From: a virus
Length of the DNA: 26,976 nt
IMG/VR virus record: IMGVR_UViG_3300029319_000400
Location: 1 to 26,976 of that record
Direction: 5' to 3' (one strand)
Within the stretch, counting starts at the first letter, position 1, and each line of letters starts with the position of its first letter. Made by a program: the position numbers and the translations under genes. The notes below the pieces were generated by a model. The model worked only from the letters and a program-made list of their open reading frames with translations. It made no database searches and was not told the DNA's origin. Positions 15,001-23,484 of this stretch are shown here, piece by piece.

Positions 15001-16372
15001 AGTCACTGTTTAAAACACGGGCAGATAAGTCATCAATCTGTTTGCGCATTGCAAGAGCCGACTTTTGAACAAACTCAGGTAGAGCTTGCACTAAATCTTC
15101 TGAGCTATTGGGGTTTAATGCTCGGCGATTCCTGACAGCAAAACGAAGAGCCGCCCGTCTGGTAGTGGCTCCCTCTACAAAAGATGGATCCCTGGTTAAG
15201 TATGCATATATGCCATTCAAAACCTCTGTCCTAGACAGTTGTCCAAAACCCTCTAAATCAACCTCCTCGGCACCTTTAAATACTTTTTTCATTTCTCGTT
15301 CAAGGTTGCGCATAACATACGCTGCTTGGTTGGCTTGACTTTCAATAAACCCTTGAACATCTGCACGTTTTTCAGCAGCCTCGGCAGTAAGATTGCCTCT
15401 AAATCTAAACCTTGCCTTCACACCCTCATACACATCAGCAACGGTTGTATCCACGTCCGCGCCCGCTCTACTCGTAAAGACTCTTGGGACCGTGATGTCT
15501 CCTATTGCCTTCGCAGTTTCAGAGTCGCCCACGACTTCTGATATTTTTTTCAATGTTTCTTTTGTGGTCGTAGCAGCAGGAGCAAGTAACTCACCTGTTA
15601 AAAACAATGCTGGCTTGGCTGCAAGGGCAGTTGTGCTTAATAAATATGGAAAGGCCATCGCAAGGGCACCAGCTTCGCCAGCTATACGAGCTTTGTTTCT
15701 AAACTGACGACCAGCTTCGGCTCTGCCACTAAGACCTATGTCTTTTTCTGTGAGTGTTGGTCCACCTTCAACAAAGTCACCGATGGTTGTAAAGCCATCT
15801 TCGGCGACAGCAGCATCAACCAAGGCTGCGGCTCCGGCTTGCTGCGCTCTCAACTTTGCTTGTTGACCAGTTGTTAGCCTGGAGGGAAGTGGCGGTCCAA
15901 TTTCAGCAACCTTGCCGCGTCCTTGTTGTCGGATTGCTTTTTCTAATTTACCTAATTTAGTAACTTTGGATACGACTCCGGCTGCACCCAGACCAGGAAT
16001 TACAAACTGTGTAACAATTTCTGCGCCTTTTCCAGCTATGCCTACAGGGTCAAGTCCAAGAGCCTCTCTAACATCATCTCCGGCTTGCCCGATGGCTCCC
16101 AAAGTATTCGTGTCAAATATACCATCGATTGCCATGCCACCAACTTCAGCAACCCCCTGGAGACCTCTGGTAACGCCAGAGCCAATACCTTCAGCGATTT
16201 CTTGAAACGTGCCTTCGGACTCCGTAGCCGGGTCCACAGTTCTGCCCTTGGCTACGAGTTCTTCTTGTGGCTCAGAACTAAGTATTTGATCAACGCGGCG
16301 TTGGGCTTCCTCGTCCGACATGTCGTCCGGGACTTTTATTGATCTGCCCCTGTATTGGATGGTTCTAGCCAT
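12098..16372 (-). CDS. giant internal virion / ejection-type protein
   Basis: At 1424 residues this is the largest gene in the window. The N-terminus (TIQYRGRSIKVPDDMSDEEAQ) resembles a short domain found at the start of large phage virion proteins. Two hydrophobic stretches near residues 118-134 and 231-268 could meet a membrane; the rest is long, charged helix with few cysteines. In T7- and P22-like phages, large helical proteins next to the tail hub genes are packed in the head and ejected to form a channel in the cell envelope. That assignment is inference from size, composition and position. No lysozyme or transglycosylase motif is visible in it. A tape-measure role is the alternative but less fitting with the hub-like and collar proteins. 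Confidence 0.6.
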   Translation of the reverse strand: MARTIQYRGRSIKVPDDMSDEEAQRRVDQILSSEPQEELVAKGRTVDPATESEGTFQEIAEGIGSGVTRGLQGVAEVGGMAIDGIFDTNTLGAIGQAGDDVREALGLDPVGIAGKGAEIVTQFVIPGLGAAGVVSKVTKLGKLEKAIRQQGRGKVAEIGPPLPSRLTTGQQAKLRAQQAGAAALVDAAVAEDGFTTIGDFVEGGPTLTEKDIGLSGRAEAGRQFRNKARIAGEAGALAMAFPYLLSTTALAAKPALFLTGELLAPAATTTKETLKKISEVVGDSETAKAIGDITVPRVFTSRAGADVDTTVADVYEGVKARFRFRGNLTAEAAEKRADVQGFIESQANQAAYVMRNLEREMKKVFKGAEEVDLEGFGQLSRTEVLNGIYAYLTRDPSFVEGATTRRAALRFAVRNRRALNPNSSEDLVQALPEFVQKSALAMRKQIDDLSARVLNSDYGTQNVSQQVRDEIAGNFGKYLRRKYRVFDDPDAYFASQEYRQNRRQVAQFLQDNPNAARNLYNKIVSEADLGDVMDADAPVTPRVINDIIDTFVNRYRTKKGFLQGSETLSRTARRKMKRDVFQPRKLDQEVLKKLLGEVKSPEQAYLQTVGDLAETIALDDFYGFLRQGRGRLGLRDAQGARPRIGGDDIIDGEVYDTLSLSQRAQYEELSDTGFGSLTSAGREAPPESRTFAKRAVYNDLTRNVRQHRPVLNLAFSAFMLGKGFSQKVKTVYSPITQIRNLTSAALFALAQGNVGRGANVFESVDLVLENIRKTSPDERAEFFRELQELGVVGTQAQLRELERVIEDGLSRASDDEIDTFGVHLGQKKSRSRGGKFLAGIDKKARDLYQGGDDIWKIYNFDFERSKIINAFGGDIDAANQFARSQGYEKGLNGYAADIVKNTVPNYERVPEFIQSLRKLPIGNFIAFPAEIVRTSANTIGRAIEEVQLGARMRNQGRETGNQALIDQGNRIRDIGKRRLNGFAGTVFVMGPALQEAALYANDLSRDTIDALREIAAPWSKNSTLIPTSVDKDGKVVGYVDYSFTNPYDYLQRPVRAVLNAINDGRELDLDATDVALKAAGGVISEMLGPFAEESIITERILDLRNGTTKTGAKVWRSNDTPGEKAAKGIFHVAKAFEPTIFTETFGVVPQITPTGDVDYFPPGRLVTSFLKEDGLDTRGNVRLVSEEILRQLTGIGEVKVNPKTSLLYRTYEHNTASRQAQSNFNRQLRAFARTVEDPNQIIENYRRENERKFRTFNKAYRLIENMKTLGMDEREIRRAAKEFTFAGYKKIMRGRFDPLKIDTKIMAQISKAYKDRGQKFDRLGIQRELLKIRKEYIRKPLSAEGNLERAERPIVSFNSPGKTIFEGEAKQSDQVSAVESSSATAEPGAALGAAPVQTAQVSNAAATISDPRTRDLFERLRGVG

Positions 16373-16381
16373 AGCAGACCC

Positions 16382-17566
16382 CTATGATGTTAAATCAATG
16401 TCATCGCTAGGGATATTAAAGATACTCTTATCCAAGGGTGTCAGTGTTACGCCTTGCTCTTTAGCAAGTTTTGCAAGCTGATCACCTAGCATGCTGGTGC
16501 CGTCCGCTAATTGACCCAACAATGTTGCACCACCGAGAGCAAGATAGGTTGCGCCTAATGGGCTGTGACCGTCATCAATAAGATCTTGACGTTTATCTCC
16601 GTATTGAGAGGTGCTTGTGCGTCCTGGATACACCATTTTAATTGCATCTTCTTGACCCACATCGTATTGATCCATAAGAACTTTAATCTGCTGAGACTTG
16701 TCTGGTATGTCATTAATTTTATCAAATATGTCAGCGGCAATATCATACTTTTTAAGAAGTATAGCTTGCTCTTTAGCTTCTTCCCGAGCCTCCTTAGTTA
16801 GGCCCATCTCAACACCAGCAAGAGCAAGCTTTTGTTCTGCCTCCTCAAAGTCGCGTACATCTTCACCATAACCTTTAACAGATGTTTGTGCCGCTTGTGC
16901 AACATTGGTAGCGGCATCAGGTGATTGACCCGCTGCCATGTTTAAGAAAAATTCCATGATGCGCATGTCACGGCGACTTTTAAGGTCAGGTGCTTCGATA
17001 CCGTACTCTTTCAATATATTTTTAGCATCGTCGATATATTCTTTTGTTGTTTTATTTTTAGAGTCTTGGTTCTTAAGTAACGCATCAAGGGCACCAAGGC
17101 GACCAGTCACTTCAGACCCTACTGTTGAGTCCGGTTTTTTTCTGCTCGTTAGATTCAAGTCTGGTCGCACCTCTCCTGGGACTGCTGTACTAAATGTGTT
17201 AAGGGCAGCAGGCTGATCGGTTACCTGTCCAAGGACCACTTGTTTTGGTTTTGGTTTTGGCTTTGGAGAACTTGTAGAACTTGTAGAGGTTCCTGTTGCT
17301 CCTTCTTGTTGGGTTGAACTTCCACCAATTTGTAAGTTGGGACCAAGAATATTTTTATTTAGGAAATCTATAATATTAATTCCGCTGCCTTCTTGTGGCA
17401 ACGCGGGGGGATGATACCCACCATGTCTCATTTTAACAGGCTCCTGCTGCATAGCAGCCCTCATCACGTTTGGCCCGGATGCCAAAATACCTGAAGGCAT
17501 GCGAGACATCTGCCTACGCTGTTGAGGATTGGTAAACATTCTACGAGATAGTGGATTCCGCATCAT
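16382..17566 (-). CDS. putative internal virion protein, helical
   Basis: A 394-residue protein starting at ATG 17566 in a 1-base overlap with the previous stop (TAATG). The N-terminus is basic and methionine-rich (RRMFTNPQQRRQMSRMPSG, then ASGPNVMRAA) and includes KMRHGGYHPP. A Ser/Thr-rich linker with a KPKPKPK run follows (about 80-110). From residue 160 on, most of the chain is helical (NVAQAAQTSVKGYGEDVRDF, EAEQKLALAGVEMGLTKEA). The RHGG-type motif recurs in the 262-residue protein of the same operon. Position between the hub gene and the giant protein suggests a virion component, possibly a second ejection protein. No catalytic motif is seen. Confidence 0.55.
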   Translation of the reverse strand: MMRNPLSRRMFTNPQQRRQMSRMPSGILASGPNVMRAAMQQEPVKMRHGGYHPPALPQEGSGINIIDFLNKNILGPNLQIGGSSTQQEGATGTSTSSTSSPKPKPKPKQVVLGQVTDQPAALNTFSTAVPGEVRPDLNLTSRKKPDSTVGSEVTGRLGALDALLKNQDSKNKTTKEYIDDAKNILKEYGIEAPDLKSRRDMRIMEFFLNMAAGQSPDAATNVAQAAQTSVKGYGEDVRDFEEAEQKLALAGVEMGLTKEAREEAKEQAILLKKYDIAADIFDKINDIPDKSQQIKVLMDQYDVGQEDAIKMVYPGRTSTSQYGDKRQDLIDDGHSPLGATYLALGGATLLGQLADGTSMLGDQLAKLAKEQGVTLTPLDKSIFNIPSDDIDLTS

Positions 17567-18474
17567 CAGGCTGTTCCTCCAAACATTGGGTTAAACAACC
17601 CGCCATACAGACCTGCACCCAACAGACCAATACCCTGTGTCAGCGGGCTAGGTGGTGGTGTTTGTGTCGTTGATGTAGTCTGTTGTAACGCCGGAACACC
17701 ACGGAAAATGTCTGACAAGAAGCCTAGCTGTTGGAACGGAAGCTGCTGCTGCGCCAACAAGTTTTGTTGTTCAATGTTAAGGCCAGTTTGTGCTTGCTGC
17801 TGTTGCAATCCACCAATACCCAACAGTGTGTTGATATCCTGTACACCCATCTGTTGTGCTTGCTGACCAAGACCTGCAATACCTTGTGCTAAAGCTCCAC
17901 CAAGTTGTGCCTGTTGTAACTGCTGGTTAGCTGCCTGCTGTGCCAGTTGTGATGCTTGCGCAAAACCTGCACTGCGCAGTCTTTCGCCTGTGCGAGCCTG
18001 CTGCTCCAACACATTTCTGCCAAGTTCACCTTCCGCAATGGCCTGCCTTGATCCTCCAAACGCACCTGCACCCACAGCCTGCGCACCAAGTTGGTTCTCC
18101 TGCATCCGTCCTTGACGTGCAATGTCTGACTGTGCCCGTTGAACAACATCCTCAAGAAATGGATCCATGTAGTCTTGATAAGCCGTTGGAGTCATGCCTG
18201 CGCCAGCGGCTGTTTGCATAGCACCAGTCAGACCCTCTTGTGCCTGCTGCAAGAATGGCTGATAAGCACCGACCCCAGACATGGCAGCATCGATAGCTGC
18301 CGTTTGCCCTGCACCAAAGCCTGCTTGCTTTGCTTCAGCAAAAGGCATTGTCAAACCAAGACCGCCCTCTTCTGTCGGCTTGAACAAGCCTTGAGCCGAG
18401 GTCAGAAGATTAGCCAGAAATTGTTCCTGGAATTGTGGTAGCCGTGTTACCTGTTCAACTGTTGATGTAGCCAT
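17566..18474 (-). CDS. glutamine-rich helical virion protein
   Basis: A 302-residue protein, start TAATG-coupled at 18474. The central region (about 100-165) has YMDPFLEDVVQRAQSDIARQ and then NQLGAQAVGAGAFGGSRQA, a pattern I associate with conserved small-phage virion proteins. After it comes a long Q/A-rich helix (QQAANQQLQQAQLGGALAQG) and a Pro/Thr linker, then a Gly-rich hydrophobic C-terminus (LTQGIGLLGAGLYGGLFNPM). The Q/A coiled region and hydrophobic tail would suit a protein that forms helical bundles at or in a membrane, such as an ejection protein, but the function is not established by sequence. Confidence 0.55.
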   Translation of the reverse strand: MATSTVEQVTRLPQFQEQFLANLLTSAQGLFKPTEEGGLGLTMPFAEAKQAGFGAGQTAAIDAAMSGVGAYQPFLQQAQEGLTGAMQTAAGAGMTPTAYQDYMDPFLEDVVQRAQSDIARQGRMQENQLGAQAVGAGAFGGSRQAIAEGELGRNVLEQQARTGERLRSAGFAQASQLAQQAANQQLQQAQLGGALAQGIAGLGQQAQQMGVQDINTLLGIGGLQQQQAQTGLNIEQQNLLAQQQLPFQQLGFLSDIFRGVPALQQTTSTTQTPPPSPLTQGIGLLGAGLYGGLFNPMFGGTA

Positions 18475-19262
18475 TACGCCTGTGCCTCCAATTCGGACAT
18501 CATATCATACATTCGTGCCGCACCGATATCTCTATCTCCCCCTCCAGCACCACGAACAGCTTTAGCGGTTAGTACAAACTCACCGTCGGATAGTCTAGCA
18601 GGCACGGAATCAGATGTCCCAGTCCCTGGTCCGTGGACCTCCCCACCGTGCATGCGAGATATTGGCGGCATAAACGGAGTTCCAGCAAGCTCCCTTTGAT
18701 ACTGAGCCAAGTCTTCTGGATCAGTCAAAAACAAAGTTCGATCTTCGTCCCTGGACCGTGATGTTATGTCAAACATCTCGCCTACAGGTTCCGGTCTACG
18801 CTCAAATTCTTCTTCCTCGTCCTGTGTCAATGCTGCAACGGCACCAAGACCACCAAGACCGAGCGCAAGTTTCTGTCCTGTGGTCATGTCAGTAAACAGA
18901 TTGCCGAATATTCCAGAGGGTTGGGCACCAATGTCCTCCACAGCAGCGGTGTTTACAACAGATGCTGCTGAAGTTGGCGCTCCTGTTATACTAAATCCTG
19001 TTGCAGCTTTTGGTCCAACAAACTGAGGCATAAATCCCCCCGCCGAGGCAGGCGCAAATCCTGCTGCTCTTGCCCCATAGCCAAGCGTTCCACCAATCAG
19101 TGCTGTTTTCATAGCCTGGTCAACATCTTGTCCTGCTACCAGGCCACCGATTCCTGAACCAATGCCCGCGCCCACTGGACCGCCAAGACCAAACCCAACA
19201 ACTCCACCGATGACTGGGGCGGCATCCTTTATTGCATCTGTAAGTTTGCTAAATAGCCCCAT
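18474..19262 (-). CDS. glycine-zipper virion protein
   Basis: A 262-residue protein whose ATG 19262 overlaps the previous stop (TGATG). Residues 16-44 are a glycine zipper (GGVVGFGLGGPVGAGIGSG), a membrane-active helix type; a second short one lies around LALGLGGLGAVAALT. An acidic linker (DEEEEFERR) follows. The C-terminus carries SRMHGGEVHGPGTGTSDSVP then ARLSDGEFVLTAKAVRGAGG, a motif recurrent in phage structural proteins. Together with the next three genes it forms a set of helical, membrane-prone proteins. A part in DNA ejection through the cell envelope is likely but inferred. Confidence 0.55.
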   Translation of the reverse strand: MGLFSKLTDAIKDAAPVIGGVVGFGLGGPVGAGIGSGIGGLVAGQDVDQAMKTALIGGTLGYGARAAGFAPASAGGFMPQFVGPKAATGFSITGAPTSAASVVNTAAVEDIGAQPSGIFGNLFTDMTTGQKLALGLGGLGAVAALTQDEEEEFERRPEPVGEMFDITSRSRDEDRTLFLTDPEDLAQYQRELAGTPFMPPISRMHGGEVHGPGTGTSDSVPARLSDGEFVLTAKAVRGAGGGDRDIGAARMYDMMSELEAQA

Positions 19263-19492
19263 CAGGTCACCACCTTCACAGTACCACTGTCATTATACAG
19301 AGCGCCTGTTTCAAGTCCAGTTGCGCTTGTCGGCAGGTTAGTCAACGTAATCTTTGTACCACGCAACTCGCCAGGGTTGCGCTCTTGTGCAATGAATGTC
19401 TCAAGCGCCCTCAACAAGTCCTGCATATAGGCCGTAGAATACTCGGATGGTGCCTCCGGCAGTCTAGGTGGTGCAATCTGATTCGATGACAT
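19262..19492 (-). CDS. small structural-type phage protein
   Basis: A 76-residue protein. ATG 19492 is chosen because it overlaps the stop of the hub gene by one base (TAATG); the longer frame to 19543 would lie inside that gene with no ribosome site. The sequence is a helix (SEYSTAYMQDLLRALETFIA) followed by beta strands (GTKITLTNLPTSATG, GALYNDSGTVKVV). The last part resembles a short beta unit seen at the ends of fibre or decoration proteins. It sits between hub and glycine-zipper genes, so it is probably part of the virion or its assembly. Confidence 0.55.
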   Translation of the reverse strand: MSSNQIAPPRLPEAPSEYSTAYMQDLLRALETFIAQERNPGELRGTKITLTNLPTSATGLETGALYNDSGTVKVVT

Positions 19493-21630
19493 TAGCGTCT
19501 CCCATCCTGTCGCACATCCACACGAGGACTGCCCAGCTTCCACCGTGTGCCAAGGGTCGAGGACTCTACTCGTAGGGCAAATGACCTGCCTCGTGATCTT
19601 ACATGTAATTGGCTTGTAAACAACTCAACAGGTGATGATGAGCTTCTTACTGCATCGCCGGAGTCTGTGCTAGAAAAAGCAACACCAGGAAAGTTTCTAG
19701 ACTTTACTGTAAATGTAGCCTGTGGGTCTACTGATCCTGTTGACCCGTCAAAGGTCAAGTCAGGTATTATTTTGCTGATATAGGCAAACTTGTCACCATC
19801 ACCGATGTCTATGGGCGAAGACTCAATAAAGGATGACATGGCAGAACCGTCATCATCATAGCCAACCTCATGCCTAAATATGTACTGAGACCCCGCTGCT
19901 AACGGATCTTGTCTAGTTCCTCTGTCAAGCCATGCAGTTCTAACCATAGAACCAAAATACCAGACCTTTTCGCCGTAGTTGTAGACAACATATTTATCAT
20001 TGTCTGAACTGCTTGCACTAGGATAGAACCAGAATACCTCAGAAAACTCTGAGTTCACACCTGATACAACTTTGTCAGACTGCTCATGGTTAAAGTCTAA
20101 GAATATCTTGTCTTTTACAGGGCAAGGCAAAGATTGCGTCTGTCCAGCATAGACGTAGAAGTTGTCAATACCCATCCAGTATACAACGTCCTCTGTTGCT
20201 GCCGCAGCATTCGGACTCATTATCGTAATATTAGATGCTAACTGCTGTAGGCCAAACGTAAATGGTGGGCCGATAAACCGCATAGAGTTTAAGGCTGTGT
20301 CTGTCCACACAAGGATCTCACGTTTTGTTTCCAAGGCTTGCATAAACGTAGAGCCTGCACCAAGTCTAAGATCACCCGCTGTGTTGGTAGCGGCTGGAAA
20401 CCACACTAACGGATCTTCTTGTGTAGAAAAGCGGATGAGTAGTGGATCTTGGACCCCGTTGCCCTGATTGGCAGAACTGCTTGAATTCACAGCATCACAT
20501 CCAAAGGCTATAACGTGCCTGTCTTGGTCTGATACCAAAACCTGCTTTGCAATCTGCGGTATGCTGGTCTTTGTGCCGGAAAGTGTGGACACTTCGACAG
20601 CCCTAGTTGAGGTGTTGTTTGTTCTGTCCCAATAATAAATGCCGCCATCACGCGGGTTTAAAAGTAAGTCTTCGCCAAAGTTATCATGTGACCACAGTCG
20701 TATCTGCGTGGTTGTTGTCAAACCACCGGAGGCAGCGTCACCCCACCCAGAAAAATCAGAGTCAGAGTTTGCGTTACCAGAGATAAGAAAGACAGTGGCT
20801 CCGTTAGCATGAGTAGAGGCTTCAGTTCCTGATTGCGCTCTTGTAACAGTCAGATCGTTTGTTGATACGTTAGTTACTTTAAGTATTTCTGTGTCTATTA
20901 AGATAAAATCATCAGCGGCAATTCCTGTACCACTGGTAACAGTTAAAGTGGTGTCGGAGTCAGAAAACGTACCACCCTCGTTTATGGTTGTCTGCAAGGC
21001 AGTGGTTGTCGTACCGCCATATGCACCAGCACCCCAACCTGTGCCTCCTACAGATGTATCCAAACCCACGTTAATCTGATAAGTACCAACGACACTGCTG
21101 CCACCATTGCCAGAGTCAGAACTATTTGCCGCAACAGATGCTGTGATCTCATAGCTGTTGGCATCAATGATGCGAACTATCTGGTACTCAATGTTTAAAA
21201 CTGCGGCAGTAATGGTGCCACCTAACGTGGCTGCACCAGAAAAAGTAACAAAGTCATTCTCGACTGCACCATGACTCGCGTCAGTTACAGTGAGTGTCGT
21301 GCTACCGTTGGTGGCTGCAAAGGTTACATCGCCAGAGCTTGTTGTTTCTCGTATAGGGGTTATGTCATTAAAAGACTGACCCTCTTCGATGTAGTATTTT
21401 AAGTGTGTGCCTACACCAAGATAATTAGATCCATCTAGTGCAATCCAGTTGTGTAACGCACGAGCAGAGCCAAGGTAAGTTGAACCGGAATATTTCTCCC
21501 AACCACCTAGTTTTTCTGGATAACCAAAACGAAACCTAATTTTGTCACAGTCGTTCCACCCACCCTCGTTGCTATACGAAGTGATTTCTCTATTTACACC
21601 CGGTCTAAACTGTAACTTTGTTAATGGCAT
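19492..21630 (-). CDS. tail hub / stabilisation-type protein (P22 gp10-like, putative)
   Basis: A 712-residue, beta-rich protein. It begins MPLTKLQFRPGVNRE followed by YSNEGGWNDCDKIRFRFGYP, a start I associate with phage hub or stabilisation proteins of short-tailed phages. Repeated strand blocks (GGWEKYSG, ARALHNWIALDGSNYLGVG, DDDFILIDTEILKV-like turns) suit a propeller, and two Ser/Thr/Gly-rich insertions (about 95-290) look like added Ig-like domains. Well-preserved aromatic motifs such as VVYWMGIDNFYVYAGQ and KYVVYNYGEKVWYFGSMVR occur late. Its position after the fibres and before the ejection-type genes supports a hub at the head-tail junction. T7 gp12-like nozzle is the alternative. Confidence 0.6.
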   Translation of the reverse strand: MPLTKLQFRPGVNREITSYSNEGGWNDCDKIRFRFGYPEKLGGWEKYSGSTYLGSARALHNWIALDGSNYLGVGTHLKYYIEEGQSFNDITPIRETTSSGDVTFAATNGSTTLTVTDASHGAVENDFVTFSGAATLGGTITAAVLNIEYQIVRIIDANSYEITASVAANSSDSGNGGSSVVGTYQINVGLDTSVGGTGWGAGAYGGTTTTALQTTINEGGTFSDSDTTLTVTSGTGIAADDFILIDTEILKVTNVSTNDLTVTRAQSGTEASTHANGATVFLISGNANSDSDFSGWGDAASGGLTTTTQIRLWSHDNFGEDLLLNPRDGGIYYWDRTNNTSTRAVEVSTLSGTKTSIPQIAKQVLVSDQDRHVIAFGCDAVNSSSSANQGNGVQDPLLIRFSTQEDPLVWFPAATNTAGDLRLGAGSTFMQALETKREILVWTDTALNSMRFIGPPFTFGLQQLASNITIMSPNAAAATEDVVYWMGIDNFYVYAGQTQSLPCPVKDKIFLDFNHEQSDKVVSGVNSEFSEVFWFYPSASSSDNDKYVVYNYGEKVWYFGSMVRTAWLDRGTRQDPLAAGSQYIFRHEVGYDDDGSAMSSFIESSPIDIGDGDKFAYISKIIPDLTFDGSTGSVDPQATFTVKSRNFPGVAFSSTDSGDAVRSSSSPVELFTSQLHVRSRGRSFALRVESSTLGTRWKLGSPRVDVRQDGRR

Positions 21631-23000
21631 TACGTTTTGATTATGTAGTTTAAGATGATTGTTGGCTGTACGTTGTTGTGTGCGCTACCGCTACCAGTGC
21701 TTCCACTTGTGCCAGAAACGGTGAGATTATTAGTGCTATCGTTTCCTTGATTCCCGAAACCCCCTTGGCTGCTATTGCTTCCACTTGTAAGTGCAGCGGT
21801 ATACGATCCCGCCCCGTGAGTGTGTGCGGCTAGTTGAGCCTCTGTAAGAGTATGAGTTTCTGAACCACCTGTATCACCAAGCGTGTCACCATTAAGACCG
21901 CCCGTCTGATCTGTTAGGCGATTAGCGGAGGAACCGCCCATGTCATCCTTACCAGCAACTACGCGACCTCTAAGGTCTGGCAGATTAAAAGTGCTACTGC
22001 CGTCTCCTGTGCCGTATGTAGTCCCTATCGCAGAAAACAGATCTGAGTATGTAGATCTACTAACCGCCTGACCTTGCGCTAACAAATATCCAGTAGGTGC
22101 AGATGACCCTGCAAATGGAACAACGGTTCCGCTGGGTAATGACGCAGATACATCTGAGGTTAGGGCCACGGTTCCAGAAGAATTAGGGAATGTTATTGTG
22201 CGGTCTGCCGTGGGGTCCGTAACGGTTAAAGTAGTTTCATGGGCATCTGAAGTTGCGCCCTCAAGCACGATGCTACTACCAGTTATGGTAATCTGCCCCG
22301 TTACTGTAACACCCGCAGAGTCTGTTTCTATCCGTTTAGTGTTATTGTGATAAAGTTCTACAGCGCCATCATCAATAAATTTGGCGAGTGTCTCCCCAGA
22401 ACCATCTATTGTTAAAGTTCCTGCAACATCCACATGGTTGTCTGTACCATCGTGGTATATAGACAAATCTGTTCCAGCACCAAAAGTCAGGCGGTCATCA
22501 GAAGCACCGCTGCTATCTCCAAACGTAATATTATTATTATTAGTGCTGAGACTACCACCCAACTGCGGAGAGGTGTCCCCCACAATGTCAAAAACAGCTT
22601 TTTGAACCTGCGCCCCTGAACCCGCACCATCTGCAAAAATCCAAGCAGTTTCTCCGTCAGAAACAGAAGCGTTGCCTCCACTGCCTTGTGTAAAGGTGGC
22701 TGTTTGACCAGAACCATTTTTTACAAGATACACCTTGTCTTGATCATTCGGATCAATCGTAATCGTGTTAGTTCCAGAGGGTGACCCAGCAAGCACCAAA
22801 ACTTTGTGTCCAGCATCAGATAGTGATCCATCCGTAGTGGTCAGCGTAGTGGTCGTGCCAGTTAAGGACAGACTTAAAACACCGTTTATAGCACGGTCAA
22901 TGATGTCAAAGTTTGTATTGGTGGTAGTTCCCCAAGTTCCTGCCTGTTCGCCGGAACCAGGTTTTTCTATACCTAGATTAGCTGTATATGAGCTTGCCAT
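21630..23000 (-). CDS. tail fibre with phage tail-collar domain
   Basis: A 456-residue fibre-like protein, ATG 23000, ending in TAATG overlap with the hub gene. Residues 1-40 (SSYTANLGIEKPGSGEQAG, TWGTTTNTNFDIIDRAING) form the attachment-type start common to marine phage fibres. A long Ser/Thr/Gly beta region follows. Residues 288-350 are a tail-collar domain: LPSGTVVPFAG, GYLLAQGQAVSRSTYSDLF, TFNLPDLRGRVVAG. The end (GSAHNNVQPTIILNYIIKT) matches the usual collar-family C-terminus. The protein probably forms a trimer at the tail tip or side and contacts the host. The glycine- and serine-rich HTHGAGSY region may bind metal or sugar, which is inference. Confidence 0.85.
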   Translation of the reverse strand: MASSYTANLGIEKPGSGEQAGTWGTTTNTNFDIIDRAINGVLSLSLTGTTTTLTTTDGSLSDAGHKVLVLAGSPSGTNTITIDPNDQDKVYLVKNGSGQTATFTQGSGGNASVSDGETAWIFADGAGSGAQVQKAVFDIVGDTSPQLGGSLSTNNNNITFGDSSGASDDRLTFGAGTDLSIYHDGTDNHVDVAGTLTIDGSGETLAKFIDDGAVELYHNNTKRIETDSAGVTVTGQITITGSSIVLEGATSDAHETTLTVTDPTADRTITFPNSSGTVALTSDVSASLPSGTVVPFAGSSAPTGYLLAQGQAVSRSTYSDLFSAIGTTYGTGDGSSTFNLPDLRGRVVAGKDDMGGSSANRLTDQTGGLNGDTLGDTGGSETHTLTEAQLAAHTHGAGSYTAALTSGSNSSQGGFGNQGNDSTNNLTVSGTSGSTGSGSAHNNVQPTIILNYIIKT

Positions 23001-23477
23001 TTAAACCACCGTTTCTGTCCATGTTTCTGTTGTATCATTACCAGAGATTTCTGTCCATGTGTCACCCGTATGCGTGATAGATGACCAATTCTCTGTTGTA
23101 GCAGAGGCATCCACTGGTTCCCACAGCAAAGCTCCTGTTGTCGTCTGTGTAAAAGAGTAGTCCATGCTTGATACAGCAGAAAATATAACGCTAGTGTTTG
23201 TTTCTTGACTAAATTCTGATGTAACAGATTGAGTAGCCTCTTTTACTGTGTTTGCCGCAGCCGTCTGATCAAATTGAAAGTTGAGCGTTTGTGCGCCTAC
23301 GACTGTGGCTGCTGCTGTAGTTGTCTGATCAAACTGTGCTGTGATAGTTGCCACACCAGTAAGGATGCCAACTCCAACATTTACAGCAACGGTTGTTCCA
23401 ATGAAATCAGCAGACCCAAAAAACAACACGCCTTGGTCTGCTATAGCCTTTTCACATATTGGAAACTCACCGAACAT
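23001..23477 (-). CDS. virion-associated protein with four 20-residue repeats
   Basis: A 158-residue protein starting at ATG 23477; the ribosome site is weak (GGTAGAA). After a hydrophobic first part (GVLFFGSADFIGTTVAV) there are four repeats exactly 20 residues apart, each centred on F-x-Q: AQFDQTTTAA, FQFDQTAAAN, SEFSQETNTS, YSFTQTTTGA. The C-terminus carries three spaced tryptophans (ENWSSI, DTWTEI, ETWTET). Such periodic beta repeats suit a fibrous, trimeric or solenoid structure. It lies between fibre genes, so a fibre-associated or adhesin role is likely, but I recognise no family. Confidence 0.6.
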   Translation of the reverse strand: MFGEFPICEKAIADQGVLFFGSADFIGTTVAVNVGVGILTGVATITAQFDQTTTAAATVVGAQTLNFQFDQTAAANTVKEATQSVTSEFSQETNTSVIFSAVSSMDYSFTQTTTGALLWEPVDASATTENWSSITHTGDTWTEISGNDTTETWTETVV

Positions 23478-23484
23478 TAGTATT

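Noticed and set aside
19493-19543. 17-residue extension of the 76-residue late protein
   Set aside because: Lies within the end of the hub gene; ATG 19492 is TAATG-coupled and fits the operon pattern.
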